DNA of 64,000 bases from Halopseudomonas oceani (lineage in GTDB: Bacteria > Pseudomonadota > Gammaproteobacteria > Pseudomonadales > Pseudomonadaceae), in NCBI RefSeq assembly GCF_002903165.1, contig NZ_PPSK01000012.1, positions 62,001 to 126,000 of the forward strand, written 5' to 3'. The number at the start of each line of letters is the position of its first letter. Position 1 is the stretch's first letter. Positions 8,346-17,035 of the stretch are shown piece by piece. A model generated the notes under the pieces. That model saw only the letters and a program-made list of their open reading frames with translations, searched no databases and had not been told where the DNA came from. A program made the translations under genes and the position numbers.

Positions 8346-9226
8346 TGCTTTGCGGGGCCGACACAGCCAAACTGCTTTGGCCAGTCCCGGCGGGTAAACA
8401 CCTGGCCGTTGTCACGCACCCGGCGCACCTCGTCCAAATCCAGCTGGCAGATCAGCCACTGGCTCCGGGCCGGACTCAGCTCCGGGCTTTCAGCAGCAAT
8501 ACCGTTGGCTGGCATGCCATAGTCCGAGGGCACATACAGCGCAGCGCGGCCGGTATTTTCGTCCAGCGCCGGTGACCACGCGGCCATGCCAACGGTGGGC
8601 GACTGCAGTACCGCAATCTGGTTTTCCAGCGCCCGCGCCTGCGCGCCGATACGCACCCGGTAAAACCCGGCCGCCGTGTCGGTGCAGCTCGGCGCCAGAA
8701 TCAGATCAGCACCCTGCTCGGCCAACCCTCGCGCCAACATGGGGAACTCGTTGTCGTAGCAGATCAGAATGCCGAGCTTGCCCAGGTCGGTGTCGAACAC
8801 GTTCAACTCACTGCCGGCGGCGATATTCCACTGCTCCAGCTCGAAGCGGGTCATCATCAATTTGTCCTGACTGCCGAGGCAGCCCTGCGGGCCGAACAGC
8901 CAGGCACGGTTACGGTATTGCCCATCCTCATCCAATACCGGCATTGAGCCGGGTTGCAGGTAGACGCCGCAGTCCCGCGCAATCTGCTCGCAGAGTTCCA
9001 GCCAGCGCGGCACCAGCGGCTGGATGCCGGCGATGGAGGCATGCAGATCGCTGCGCTCGGCGGCGGGCAACTGGCCGCTCAGCACCAGCCCGGCGTACTC
9101 CGGCAACAACAGCAGCTGAGCCCCCTGCGCCACCGCCTCCTCACAAAGGGTCGTCAGGTGCCGGGCATAGGCGTCCCAGGTCTCCAGCAGATCGATGTGG
9201 TACTGGCAGGCAGCCAACGTAATCAT
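8342..9226 (-). CDS. Carbon-nitrogen hydrolase (nitrilase superfamily)
   Basis: A 294-residue cytoplasmic amidase/nitrilase-fold enzyme. The Glu-Lys-Cys triad is visible: glutamate in LLLLPEYAGL, lysine in GSQDKLMMTRFE and cysteine in LGILICYDNEFPML. The length and motifs match stand-alone C-N hydrolases. The gene overlaps the upstream GNAT gene by one base (ATGA), so the two proteins are probably made together. Acetyltransferase/nitrilase pairs and fusions are a recurrent arrangement, which suggests they act on the same amine or amide. The exact substrate is unknown. Confidence 0.88.
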   Translation of the reverse strand: MITLAACQYHIDLLETWDAYARHLTTLCEEAVAQGAQLLLLPEYAGLVLSGQLPAAERSDLHASIAGIQPLVPRWLELCEQIARDCGVYLQPGSMPVLDEDGQYRNRAWLFGPQGCLGSQDKLMMTRFELEQWNIAAGSELNVFDTDLGKLGILICYDNEFPMLARGLAEQGADLILAPSCTDTAAGFYRVRIGAQARALENQIAVLQSPTVGMAAWSPALDENTGRAALYVPSDYGMPANGIAAESPELSPARSQWLICQLDLDEVRRVRDNGQVFTRRDWPKQFGCVGPAKH

Positions 9227-9813
9227 CAGACCAGCTCCTTCAGCCAGAACGACATGGGTTTGGCTGATTCCTCAGCCTCATCCAGGTCGCGCCAGTGGTA
9301 GACCGTCGCCAGTTCCGGGTGGTGCTGATAGCCCCGGCGCGCCCAGAAGGCATCCAGCGGCTGGTAATCCGCTGGGCGCCGCGGATGGTCGACGGGGCGT
9401 TGCACCGCGCAGAACGCTGACCATTCAAACCGGCCGAGCTGGCGCGCATGCTCTTCGCGCTCGGCAAAGAACCGCACCCCCAACCCCTTGCCCCGCCATG
9501 CAGGCAGCACCACGGACTCGGCGCAGTAGAAGACCCGCTCGCAGTTCCAGCCCTGCTGGACAAAGGGCCGCTTGAATGCCTCGGTCTCATCCGCCAGCGG
9601 CAGCGCGGTAGACGCACCGACCACCTGACCTTCGTCCTGCACCAGCACGCACAGGCTGTCCGGACTGCGCAGGTAGGTGGACAGGTACTCGGCCTCGTAT
9701 TCTCGACTGCCGTCGTACAGATAGGGAAATTCGCGAAACACGCGAATGCGCAGATCCGCCAGTGCATCAATCCAGGGCGCAATCTGTTGTCCGCGGAGCA
9801 GTTGGATGTCCAT
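9226..9813 (-). CDS. GNAT family N-acetyltransferase
   Basis: A 195-residue protein with the GNAT acetyl-CoA-binding loop in VVLPAWRGKGLGVRFFAERE (R/Q-x-x-G-x-G at about 109-114). FYCAESVV before it forms the beta-strand next to the cofactor, and the C terminus carries a WARRGYQHH segment common in the fold. It is translationally coupled to the C-N hydrolase downstream. The substrate is not identifiable from sequence. The start at 9813 is the first ATG in the frame with family-like sequence (MDIQLLRGQQIAPWIDALADLRIRVFREFPYLY). Confidence 0.85.
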   Translation of the reverse strand: MDIQLLRGQQIAPWIDALADLRIRVFREFPYLYDGSREYEAEYLSTYLRSPDSLCVLVQDEGQVVGASTALPLADETEAFKRPFVQQGWNCERVFYCAESVVLPAWRGKGLGVRFFAEREEHARQLGRFEWSAFCAVQRPVDHPRRPADYQPLDAFWARRGYQHHPELATVYHWRDLDEAEESAKPMSFWLKELV

Positions 9814-9913
9814 GCTGAAACTCGCTGCAAATGTATCTCGCCGGGCTCTGTACCGGCACCTGCGGGCAACTTATCATGCCTGCAGCCCAACCTCTAACAG
9901 GAGCCCGCCCCAC

Positions 9914-10312
9914 GTGACCACCCGCGATCTGATCCAGGCCTATTACGACGCCTTCAACGCCGCAGACATGCCCGCCTTTCTCGCCCTGCTCAGTGATGAC
10001 ATCGTGCACGACATCAATCAGGGCGAGCGCCAGACCGGCAAGGCGGTATTCGCCGAGTTTATGGACAAGATGAATCGCTGCTACCGCGAGCAATTGACCG
10101 ATCTGGTCATCATGGTCAGCGCCGATGGCCGCCGAGCCGCCGCTGAATTTGTCGTCAATGGTGAATATCTGGCCGACGACGAAGGCCTGCCACCAGCCAA
10201 AGGCCAGAAGTATGTGCTGCCGGCGGGCGCCTTCTTCGACGTTAAAGACGGCAAGGTCGCGCGCATCAGCAACTACTACAACCTGAACGACTGGATAGCT
10301 CAGGTCTGCTGA
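9914..10312 (+). CDS. SnoaL/NTF2-like protein (ketosteroid-isomerase fold)
   Basis: A 132-residue protein starting at GTG 9914 with GGAG about 9 bases upstream; the frame is open further upstream but that part lacks family-like sequence. It contains the NTF2-like pattern: DLIQAYYDAFNAADMPAFLALLSDDIVHDIN, then EFVVNGEYLAD, and VKDGKVARISNYYN at the end. Such single-domain proteins are isomerases, hydratases or ligand-binding proteins; the function of this one is unknown. It is divergent from the GNAT gene (about 100 bases apart) and ends in a strong terminator. Confidence 0.85.
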   Translation: MTTRDLIQAYYDAFNAADMPAFLALLSDDIVHDINQGERQTGKAVFAEFMDKMNRCYREQLTDLVIMVSADGRRAAAEFVVNGEYLADDEGLPPAKGQKYVLPAGAFFDVKDGKVARISNYYNLNDWIAQVC

Positions 10313-10334
10313 GAAGGTATCTGCGCCGCAACGC

Positions 10335-10361
10335 AAAACGCCCGGAAAAGCCGGGCGTTTT
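10335..10361 (+). terminator. Rho-independent terminator, probably bidirectional
   Basis: An 11-bp perfect stem AAAACGCCCGG / CCGGGCGTTTT with loop AAAAG, located between the convergent NTF2-like gene and the DUF1329 gene. T-runs exist in both directions. Confidence 0.88.
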
Positions 10362-10379
10362 GGTTACTGCAACGAGCGC

Positions 10380-11741
10380 TTAGCGCACGCCAGACTGACG
10401 CAGGGCAGTCGGCGTGAACTCGACACTGGAGGTCTTGTAACCGTAGTTGTAGTTACTGCGCTCTTCGTTGTTGGCACCCATCACCAGGTAACGGCCAGCG
10501 ACCAGGTCATACAGGGTTTCCATGGTGTAACCCAGAACCTTGTCGGCATAACGTTGGACAGCATGGGCCTCAGCGACACGCCACAGCTCACCGCGACCAT
10601 CGTAATGATCGATGTGGGCAGCCTGCCAGGAGTCCTCATCGATAAAGATGTGACGCTTGGCGTAGATATGACGCTCACTCGGCTTGACGTTGGCAACCAC
10701 TTCCCAGACGCGGTGCAGCTCGTAGCGCGCCAAGTCCTGGTTGATGTGGCCAGCCTGGAAGATCTGGTCATACTTGACCTGCGGTGAGCCCAGCTCGAAG
10801 TTGTTGTAGGAGATGAACATCTCACGCTTGCCAACCAGTTCCCAGTCGTAACGATCCGGTGCACCGTTGTACAGGTCCAGGTTGTCGGAAGTGCGCATAC
10901 CGTCAGCAGCGGTACCCGGACCATCGTAGGACACCTGCGGGGCACGGCGAACACGACGCTGGCCAGCGTTGTAGATCCAAGCCATACGCGGGGACGCGAC
11001 CTGGTTGATAGTCTCGTGGACCAGCAGCACGTTACCGGCCAAGCGCGCCGGGTCGGTCACCTGCTGCTTGAAGTAGTAGAGCATGTCCGCTGCTGTGCTC
11101 GGGTCGTAATCTTCCAGCCCGCTCGGTACGGCATATTCTTCCACGAAGCGCACAACGTTGTAGTTGCCATTGACCTGCGGCGTGGCCTGCACCACGGTGC
11201 GCTGGAATGCCTCGCCACGGTAGCGGGTAATGTGGTTCCAGATCGCTTCCAGACCATCTGCCGGGATCGGGAAAGCGTAGGCCAGACTGTAGTTGTTCAG
11301 ACCGTTGCCACCCTGAACCAGAGTCGTCTTGGTCGCATTGGCCGCTGCGGCATCATAAACAGCCTGGGGGAATGCGGCAGAACGGTGGCTGGCAAACACG
11401 CGCATCTTGAAGGTGTCGGGATAACGCTTGAACATGGCAATCTGACCAGGCGCCAGATTGTCTGCATATTGCTCATAGTTGGCAGCGGTAATGACAAACT
11501 CCGGCTGCTCACCAGCGTAGGGATCAGCCATGAATCCGTTGGCATCAACAGCAGCGGCGTCAGTCGCCAGACCACCGGTCCACTCAGGGATAGTACCGGC
11601 CGCGTTGCCCGCAACCTCGGCGCCAATCGGTGTGAGGCTGGAGCCCAGTTTGGCCGCATCCTGCTCGCTGACCGAAGCCATTACAGACGGCACGAACAGC
11701 GCGGTTGCCAGAATCGAAGAAGCAATGGAGATGGGTTTCAT
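10380..11741 (-). CDS. DUF1329 domain exported protein
   Basis: A 453-residue protein with a signal peptide (MKPISIASSILATALFVPSVMA). It belongs to the DUF1329 family, with an outer-membrane-lipoprotein-like fold; ELVGKREMFISYNNFELGSP, LHRVWEVVANVKPSERHIYAKRHIFIDEDSWQ and DHYDGRGELWRVAEAH are typical. These proteins are frequently encoded beside DUF1302 proteins and RND exporters and in hydrocarbon or sterol catabolic loci; here none of those partners is adjacent. The start at 11741 is preceded by AGGGCGA; the longer frame upstream has no signal peptide. Function unknown, probably envelope lipid or hydrophobic-compound handling. Confidence 0.85.
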   Translation of the reverse strand: MKPISIASSILATALFVPSVMASVSEQDAAKLGSSLTPIGAEVAGNAAGTIPEWTGGLATDAAAVDANGFMADPYAGEQPEFVITAANYEQYADNLAPGQIAMFKRYPDTFKMRVFASHRSAAFPQAVYDAAAANATKTTLVQGGNGLNNYSLAYAFPIPADGLEAIWNHITRYRGEAFQRTVVQATPQVNGNYNVVRFVEEYAVPSGLEDYDPSTAADMLYYFKQQVTDPARLAGNVLLVHETINQVASPRMAWIYNAGQRRVRRAPQVSYDGPGTAADGMRTSDNLDLYNGAPDRYDWELVGKREMFISYNNFELGSPQVKYDQIFQAGHINQDLARYELHRVWEVVANVKPSERHIYAKRHIFIDEDSWQAAHIDHYDGRGELWRVAEAHAVQRYADKVLGYTMETLYDLVAGRYLVMGANNEERSNYNYGYKTSSVEFTPTALRQSGVR

Positions 11742-12131
11742 ACATTCGCCCTGTTTTGCTTGGAGTTGTTTGGGGTGACCGGCCACCAGCACATTCGCTG
11801 CAACGACCATGACCGGTGTTGTTCCCTCAAGGAGCACACACGGTGCCTGCCGTCAGACTTTCAGACGCACAACATCGCCCGCATTACCTGATGATAGACA
11901 CCGGGTCACGCAGCGAAGAGGATTTATTAGGATTTTTATAAGACTTGAGAGGGCCACGACTCTACTGTCTGGAGGCGAGCTAATCAAGCCCATTCGTCCC
12001 ATTTACACCACAGAACCCATCGCACAAAAAAACACAAACCCGCTCTAAATCAAGCACTACAACAAAAAATAAAAGCAATTCAAAAGAAGCCAATGAGACA
12101 ACTAGCATGTTATGGCCCACTGTCTCAGGCA
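11742..12131. other. Intergenic gap upstream of the DUF1329 gene
   Basis: About 390 bases, unusually AT-rich at 11930-12120 compared with its surroundings. It must hold the minus-strand promoter of the DUF1329 gene. TTCGTCCCATTTACAC at 11994-12009 resembles the core of the dispersed element described at 1528 and 29258, but the flanks do not match. No ORF is convincing. Confidence 0.4.
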
Positions 12132-12162
12132 TAAAAAAGCCGCGCCGGAAACCGGCGCGGCC
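12132..12162 (-). terminator. Rho-independent terminator of the acyl-CoA ligase gene
   Basis: A 10-bp perfect stem GCCGCGCCGG / CCGGCGCGGC (12139-12148 with 12152-12161), loop of three bases, followed on the minus strand by a run of six T. It sits 18 bases after the ligase stop codon. Confidence 0.88.
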
Positions 12163-12179
12163 TGGACTTCATCCGGCGA

Positions 12180-13865
12180 TCAAGCCAGCGAGGAGATGCA
12201 CTCCGCGCCCGCTTCCAGCCAACCGGCGATATCAGCGCGGATGCGCTTCTTGTCGAGCTTGCCGACGCTGGTTTTCGGAATCTCGGCAACCACCGCAACC
12301 TGATGAGGAATCGCCCACTTGTTGATGTGGCCTTCCTCTACACAGGGCGTCAGGTGATCGGCGATAGACTGAGCCGTAACCGTCTGACCGGCCGCCGGGA
12401 CGATCAGCGCAAACGGACGCTCATCCCAACGCGGGTCCGGCACACCGACCACAGCCACTTCAGCCACCAGCGGGCTACGACTAATCAGGTCTTCCAGCTC
12501 CAGCGAAGACAACCACTCACCGCCAGTCTTGATCACGTCCTTGATCCGGTCGCGAATCTCGATAAAGCCCATCGGGCTGATAGTTGCTACGTCACCAGTG
12601 TGCATCCAGCCGCCAGCCCAAAGCTCCTGGCTCTTCTCCGGCTCACGGAAATAACCCTGGGTCAGCCAGGGCGCGCGCAGCACCAGTTCGCCCTGGGTTT
12701 CGCCGTCATTCGGCAGCATCGAGCCATCCGGCGCCATGATCTGCGCTTCAACCAGCGGACCGGGCACACCGGCCTTGATCCGATGAGCGATCTGCACTTC
12801 CTCAGACGCCTCTTCCAGCTCCAGGTTGACGTAGCCAGCAGAAATCATCGGGCAGGTCTCGGACATGCCGTAGGCGGCCCCCAGCTGCATACCTTTGGCC
12901 TTCGCCGCCAGATACAGCGACCGGTTCAAGGCGCTACCGCCAATGATCACGCGCATGCCGTTGAAATCGAAGTCCTTGGCGCCCTCGGCGTTCAGCACCA
13001 TCTGCAGGATGGTCGGTACACAGTGGGAGAAGGTGACCTTGTGGTCCTTGATCATCTGCACCAGACGCTCGGGTTCGTAGCGGCCCGGATAAACCTGCTT
13101 CAGACCCAGCATGGTCGCCGTGTAAGGGATGCCCCAGGCGTGAACGTGGAACATCGGGGTAATCGGCATGTAGACGTCGCGGTTACCGAGCTGACGAACG
13201 CTGTCGAGCGCGCTCAGTGACGCAGCCTGCCCCAGCGTGTGCAGCACCAACTGACGGTGGGTGAAGTACACCCCTTTCGGATTACCGGTGGTGCCGGTGG
13301 TATAGAAGGTGGTAGCAACCGAGTTCTCGTCAAAGTCAGCAAATTCGTAAGTCGCTTCTGCCGCCGCCAGCAGTTGCTCGTATTCACCCACCAGGCCCGG
13401 GAGGTCAGCCGTCTTCTCGTCTTCGTCGGTAAGCAGAATGGTCGTTGTAACGGTGGTCAGTTCGTCTTCGATGGCCTTGTAGATTGGCACAAACTCACTG
13501 TTGATCAGCACCACGATGTCTTCGGCGTGGTTCATGGTGTACAGGATCTGGTCATGCGACAAACGAACGTTGATGGTGTGCATCACCGCGCCCAGCATGG
13601 GAACGGCGAACATACACTCAAGATAACGGTGACTGTCCCAGTCCATCATGGCAACGGTGTCACCCGCCTTGACGCCCGCCTTGGTCAGCGCATTGGCCAG
13701 GCGGCAGACGCGCTCATTGAAGGTTCGATAGTCGTAACGAACAAGGTCCCGATAGATGATCTCCTGCGTGCGCTCGTAGCGCTGTCCTGTCAGTAACAGG
13801 TTCTTGATCAGCAACGGAGTGGAGCGCGCCTCGTCGGTCGGCTTGAGGATACGAGTATTGAGCAT
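12180..13865 (-). CDS. Fatty-acid--CoA ligase (AMP-binding, AlkK-like)
   Basis: A 561-residue acyl-adenylate-forming enzyme that activates a fatty or other carboxylic acid to its CoA thioester. The P-loop motif TTGTTGNPKG is at residues 189-198. YGMSETCP, the hinge GFIEIRDRIKDVIKTGGEWLSSLELE and the C-terminal catalytic lysine in KTSVGKLDKKRIR are all present. The length and motifs fit medium/long-chain ligases of the AlkK group. Start placed at 13865 (MLNTRILKPTDEARSTPLL). It is divergent from a thiolase gene, so both probably belong to acyl-CoA catabolism and may share regulation in the 222-base gap. Confidence 0.88.
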   Translation of the reverse strand: MLNTRILKPTDEARSTPLLIKNLLLTGQRYERTQEIIYRDLVRYDYRTFNERVCRLANALTKAGVKAGDTVAMMDWDSHRYLECMFAVPMLGAVMHTINVRLSHDQILYTMNHAEDIVVLINSEFVPIYKAIEDELTTVTTTILLTDEDEKTADLPGLVGEYEQLLAAAEATYEFADFDENSVATTFYTTGTTGNPKGVYFTHRQLVLHTLGQAASLSALDSVRQLGNRDVYMPITPMFHVHAWGIPYTATMLGLKQVYPGRYEPERLVQMIKDHKVTFSHCVPTILQMVLNAEGAKDFDFNGMRVIIGGSALNRSLYLAAKAKGMQLGAAYGMSETCPMISAGYVNLELEEASEEVQIAHRIKAGVPGPLVEAQIMAPDGSMLPNDGETQGELVLRAPWLTQGYFREPEKSQELWAGGWMHTGDVATISPMGFIEIRDRIKDVIKTGGEWLSSLELEDLISRSPLVAEVAVVGVPDPRWDERPFALIVPAAGQTVTAQSIADHLTPCVEEGHINKWAIPHQVAVVAEIPKTSVGKLDKKRIRADIAGWLEAGAECISSLA

Positions 13866-13982
13866 TGAATGGCCTACTGTTTTTGGGATTGTCAGGACAT
13901 GGAACGGTCGTCGTACGCAACCGGGCAAATACAATTGATTTCAGAGTAGCCCAGCCAGCGCAAGCGGAAATTATCATACGGA

Positions 13983-14033
13983 TTTTCTTTGCGACCATCA
14001 TGCGTATAATTGTAAACAAAGTCGTTTTGTGAC
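13983..14033 (+). promoter_or_regulatory. Candidate thiolase promoter with palindromic operator
   Basis: A perfect -10 hexamer TATAAT at 14005-14010 lies about 16 bases after a poor -35-like TTTCTT. Immediately downstream AAAC and GTTT face each other across six bases, overlapping the likely start site. It resembles but does not match the PsrA/FadR-type consensus spacing. It is the only plausible regulatory site in the divergent gap. Confidence 0.35.
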
Positions 14034-14087
14034 TGAACTTAGCTTCATAGTCTCAACAAGCACCCAAACATCAAGTCAGGAGCCGGT

Positions 14088-15269
14088 ATGTCGGACCAAA
14101 GCATCGTAATCGTCAGTGGCGTTCGCACCCCCATGGGTGGTTTTCAGGGTAGCCTGTCCAGCATTAGCGCAGTTGAGCTGGGCGCCATCAGCATTCGCGA
14201 AGCCGTCAGCCGAGCCGGCATCCCAGCCGAAGCGGTAGAAGAGGTCATCATGGGCTGCGTACTGCCCGCTGGCCTCAAGCAAGGTCCGGCCCGCCAGGCC
14301 AGCCTGAACGCCGGTCTGCCAGCCGCGACGGGCTGCACGACTATCAACAAACTGTGCGGCTCCGGCATGAAAGCCGTGATGCAGGCCCATGACGCACTCA
14401 AGGCCGGCAGCAACAGCATCATGGTGGCCGGCGGCATGGAAAGCATGTCCAACGCCCCCTACATCATTGAGAAAGCCCGCACCGGCCTGCGCATGGGCCA
14501 CGGTGAAATCAAGGACCACATGTTCCTCGACGGCCTGGAAGATGCACGCACTGGTCGCCTGATGGGCTCCTTCGCCCAGGACACCGCCGACCAGAACGGT
14601 TTGACCCGCGAAGACATGGACGCCTACGCCATCGAATCGCTCAAACGCGCCCAGGCCGCCATTGAAAGCGGCGTGCTGGCCAACGAAGTCGTCCCGGTCA
14701 CCGTCAAGACCCGCAAGGGCGAGGTCGTGGTCAAGGACGATGAGCAGCCGCTGAACGCCAATCTGGACAAGATCCCGACCCTCAAACCGGCCTTCAAGAA
14801 AGACGGCACCGTCACCGCCGCCAACGCCAGCTCCATCTCCGACGGCGCCAGCGCCCTGGTGCTGATGACCGCTGCCGAAGCCGAGCGCCGTGGTCTGAAG
14901 CCGCTGGCCCGTATCGTCGGCCACGCCACCCAGAGCCAGGACCCGAGCGAGTTCACCCTCGCTCCGATCGGCGCCATGACCAACCTGTTCAACAAGACCG
15001 GCTGGACTGCCGCAGATGTCGACCTGTTCGAGATCAACGAAGCGTTCGCCATGGTCACCATGCTGGCCATGCGTGAGCACGGCCTGGACCACGCCAAGGT
15101 CAACATCTACGGCGGCGCCTGTGCCCAGGGGCACCCGGTTGGCTCCACCGGCTCGCGGCTGATCGTCACTCTGATCAATGCCTTGCAACAGACCGGCGGC
15201 AAGCGCGGCGTGGCCTCGCTGTGCATTGGTGGCGGCGAAGCTACCGCAGTAGCCATCGAGCTGATGTAA
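14088..15269 (+). CDS. Acetyl-CoA C-acetyltransferase (biosynthetic-type thiolase)
   Basis: A 393-residue thiolase of the AtoB/PhaA class, which interconverts two acetyl-CoA and acetoacetyl-CoA or acts in beta-oxidation. The acyl-accepting cysteine is C90 in NKLCGSGMKA, the histidine is H349 in AQGHPVGSTG and the second cysteine is C379 in SLCIGGGEATA; NEAFA is also present. The length is exactly that of the family. It is preceded by CAGGAGCCGGT, a good ribosome-binding site, and is divergent from the acyl-CoA ligase. Confidence 0.92.
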   Translation: MSDQSIVIVSGVRTPMGGFQGSLSSISAVELGAISIREAVSRAGIPAEAVEEVIMGCVLPAGLKQGPARQASLNAGLPAATGCTTINKLCGSGMKAVMQAHDALKAGSNSIMVAGGMESMSNAPYIIEKARTGLRMGHGEIKDHMFLDGLEDARTGRLMGSFAQDTADQNGLTREDMDAYAIESLKRAQAAIESGVLANEVVPVTVKTRKGEVVVKDDEQPLNANLDKIPTLKPAFKKDGTVTAANASSISDGASALVLMTAAEAERRGLKPLARIVGHATQSQDPSEFTLAPIGAMTNLFNKTGWTAADVDLFEINEAFAMVTMLAMREHGLDHAKVNIYGGACAQGHPVGSTGSRLIVTLINALQQTGGKRGVASLCIGGGEATAVAIELM

Positions 15270-15360
15270 TGCGTCGGAGCCCGAGCCGTGCAACGCGGCC
15301 CGGGCTTTCACTTGTCCCTTCCCCTTTCCGCACAAAATCCTGACCACGCACCACGGCAAC

Positions 15361-15375
15361 GCACCATATTCGTGC
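15361..15375 (+). promoter_or_regulatory. Probable NtrC-binding site upstream of urtA
   Basis: GCACCATATTCGTGC matches the NtrC core GCAC-N7-GTGC exactly. Its centre is about 155 bases upstream of the start site predicted from the sigma54 promoter, a usual enhancer distance. A weaker half-site-like GCACCACGGCAAC lies just before it. Confidence 0.6.
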
Positions 15376-15497
15376 GTCGCACCACCGCATAGCACTGCCG
15401 CCAAACACCGCGCAAGCCGCTCACATTTCAGTCAGCCACCGCTGCAACCCCCACGCCAGCGCGCTTCGACTTTGACAATGTCAGCCAATGTCAAAAC

Positions 15498-15513
15498 TGG
15501 CACGGTCTCTGCT
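15498..15513 (+). promoter_or_regulatory. Probable sigma54 promoter of the urt operon
   Basis: TGGCACGGTCTCTGCT has GG and GC separated by exactly ten bases. The -24 half is perfect (TGGCACG); the -12 half has CTGCT for TTGCW, one mismatch. Transcription would start near 15524, about 110 bases before urtA. Confidence 0.6.
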
Positions 15514-15634
15514 CTGTTCATGGCACAGGCTGACTTGCTGGGGCGGTCTGCGCGGTCCTAGTGCGTCAACACCGGACCAGCAAGTATCGAGCAACAGCCG
15601 TGACTCCTGCCAATAACAGAGAAAGGAAAGGAAC

Positions 15635-16933
15635 ATGACTCTGAAGAAGATCGTCAAACAGGTCGGCGCACTCGGCGTCGCCTGCAGCATGGCCATTGGC
15701 GCACTCAGCGCCCAAGCCGAGGAAACCATCAAGGTCGGCGTGCTGCACTCGCTGTCCGGCACCATGGCCATCTCGGAAACCACCCTGAAAGACACCATGC
15801 TGATGCTGATCGAAGAGCAGAACAAGAAAGGTGGCCTGCTCGGCAAACAGCTCGAACCCGTGGTCGTTGACCCGGCCTCCAACTGGCCGCTGTTCGCTGA
15901 ACGTACCCGCGAGCTGCTGGAGCAGCACGGCGTGGACGCCATCTTCGGCTGCTGGACCTCCGTTTCGCGCAAATCGGTTCTGCCGGTGGTTGAAGAGCTG
16001 AACGGCATCCTGTTCTACCCGGTTCAGTACGAAGGCGAAGAGTCTTCCCGCAACGTGTTCTACACCGGCGCTGCACCGAACCAGCAAGCCATTCCGGCGG
16101 TTGACTACCTGAAGGATGAAGTCGGCGTTGAGCGCTGGGTTCTGGCCGGTACCGACTACGTCTACCCGCGCACTACCAACCGCATTCTGGAGGCCTATCT
16201 GAAGGCCAACGGTGTGGCTGAAGAAGACATCATGATCAACTACACCCCGTTCGGCCACGCTGACTGGCAGAACATCGTTGCTGAAATCAAGCGCTTCGGC
16301 AGCGCCGGCAAGAAGACTGCCGTGGTCTCCACCATCAACGGTGACGCCAACGTGCCCTTCTACCGCGAACTGGGTAATCAGGGCGTTTCCGCTGAAGACA
16401 TCCCGGTTGTTGCCTTCTCCGTTGGTGAGGAAGAGCTGTCCGGCATCGACACCGCTCCGCTGGTCGGCCACATGGCTGCCTGGAACTACTTCATGAGCGA
16501 AGAAACTCCGGAAAACGAAGCCTTCATCAAGGCCTGGCACGACTACATCGGCGACACCAAGCGCGTCACCAATGACCCGATGGAAGCCCACTACATCGGC
16601 TTCAACATGTGGGTCAAAGCGGTTGAAGCAGCCGGCACCACCGATACCGACAAGGTCATCGATGCCATGGTTGGCGTGGAAGTCCCGAACCTGACTGGCG
16701 GCGTCAGCACCATGCTGCCGAACCACCACATCACCAAGCCGGTCCTGATCGGTGAAATCCAGGACGACGGCCAGTTCCTGACCGTTTCCAGCACCGAAGA
16801 GCTGGTGCCCGGCGACGCCTGGTCCGACTACCTGGAAGGCAGCAAGGACCTGATCTCCGACTGGACCGCGCCGATCAGCTGCGGCAACTACAACACCCAG
16901 ACCAAGAGCTGCGTCGGCGCCACCGCCGAATAA
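15635..16933 (+). CDS. urtA: Urea ABC transporter, substrate-binding protein
   Basis: A 432-residue periplasmic binding protein with a signal peptide cleaved after about residue 28 (GALSAQA). The mature start EETIKVGVLHSLSGTMAISETTLKDT, the segment FGCWTSVSRKSVLPVVEE and YPVQYEGEESSRNVFYTGAAPNQQ are hallmarks of UrtA within the branched-chain amino-acid-type binding proteins. It is the first gene of the urtABCDE operon. GAAAGGAAAGGA gives a strong ribosome-binding site. Two hairpins follow it before urtB, consistent with much higher expression of the binding protein than of the membrane parts. Expression is probably induced by nitrogen limitation through sigma54 and NtrC. Confidence 0.95.
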   Translation: MTLKKIVKQVGALGVACSMAIGALSAQAEETIKVGVLHSLSGTMAISETTLKDTMLMLIEEQNKKGGLLGKQLEPVVVDPASNWPLFAERTRELLEQHGVDAIFGCWTSVSRKSVLPVVEELNGILFYPVQYEGEESSRNVFYTGAAPNQQAIPAVDYLKDEVGVERWVLAGTDYVYPRTTNRILEAYLKANGVAEEDIMINYTPFGHADWQNIVAEIKRFGSAGKKTAVVSTINGDANVPFYRELGNQGVSAEDIPVVAFSVGEEELSGIDTAPLVGHMAAWNYFMSEETPENEAFIKAWHDYIGDTKRVTNDPMEAHYIGFNMWVKAVEAAGTTDTDKVIDAMVGVEVPNLTGGVSTMLPNHHITKPVLIGEIQDDGQFLTVSSTEELVPGDAWSDYLEGSKDLISDWTAPISCGNYNTQTKSCVGATAE

Positions 16934-16949
16934 TCAGCCATCCTCTGAC

Positions 16950-17002
16950 GGCGGGCCATGCGCCCGCCACGGCAACCGGGGCGACCATCACGCCCCGGTT
17001 GC
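16950..17002 (+). other. Two hairpins between urtA and urtB
   Basis: GGCGGGC/GCCCGCC (16950-16956 with 16962-16968), then a 12-bp perfect stem GCAACCGGGGCG/CGCCCCGGTTGC (16972-16983 with 16991-17002). Neither is followed by a T-run, so they probably protect the urtA 3' end or attenuate rather than terminate. Confidence 0.6.
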
Positions 17003-17035
17003 ACATTCAGTTCGATCTTCAATCAGGACGATGCC

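Larger units (their letters stand above)
15270..15634. other. Control region upstream of urtA, about 365 bases
   Basis: Starts with an imperfect GC-rich hairpin just after the thiolase stop (AGCCCGAGCCG with CGGCCCGGGCT, then TTTC), a weak terminator. It then contains an NtrC-like site (15361-15375) and a sigma54-like promoter (15498-15513), listed separately. No ORF is supported. Confidence 0.5.

Noticed and set aside
14076-15404. Long minus-strand open frame opposite the thiolase gene
   Set aside because: It is an antisense shadow produced by GC-rich codon use; it has no family-like sequence and the plus-strand thiolase is complete.
15521-15539. TGGCACAGGCTGACTTGC as a second sigma54 promoter for urtA
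   Set aside because: GG and GC are 13 bases apart instead of 10, so it cannot be read by sigma54 in the normal way; TGGCACGGTCTCTGCT just upstream has the right spacing.
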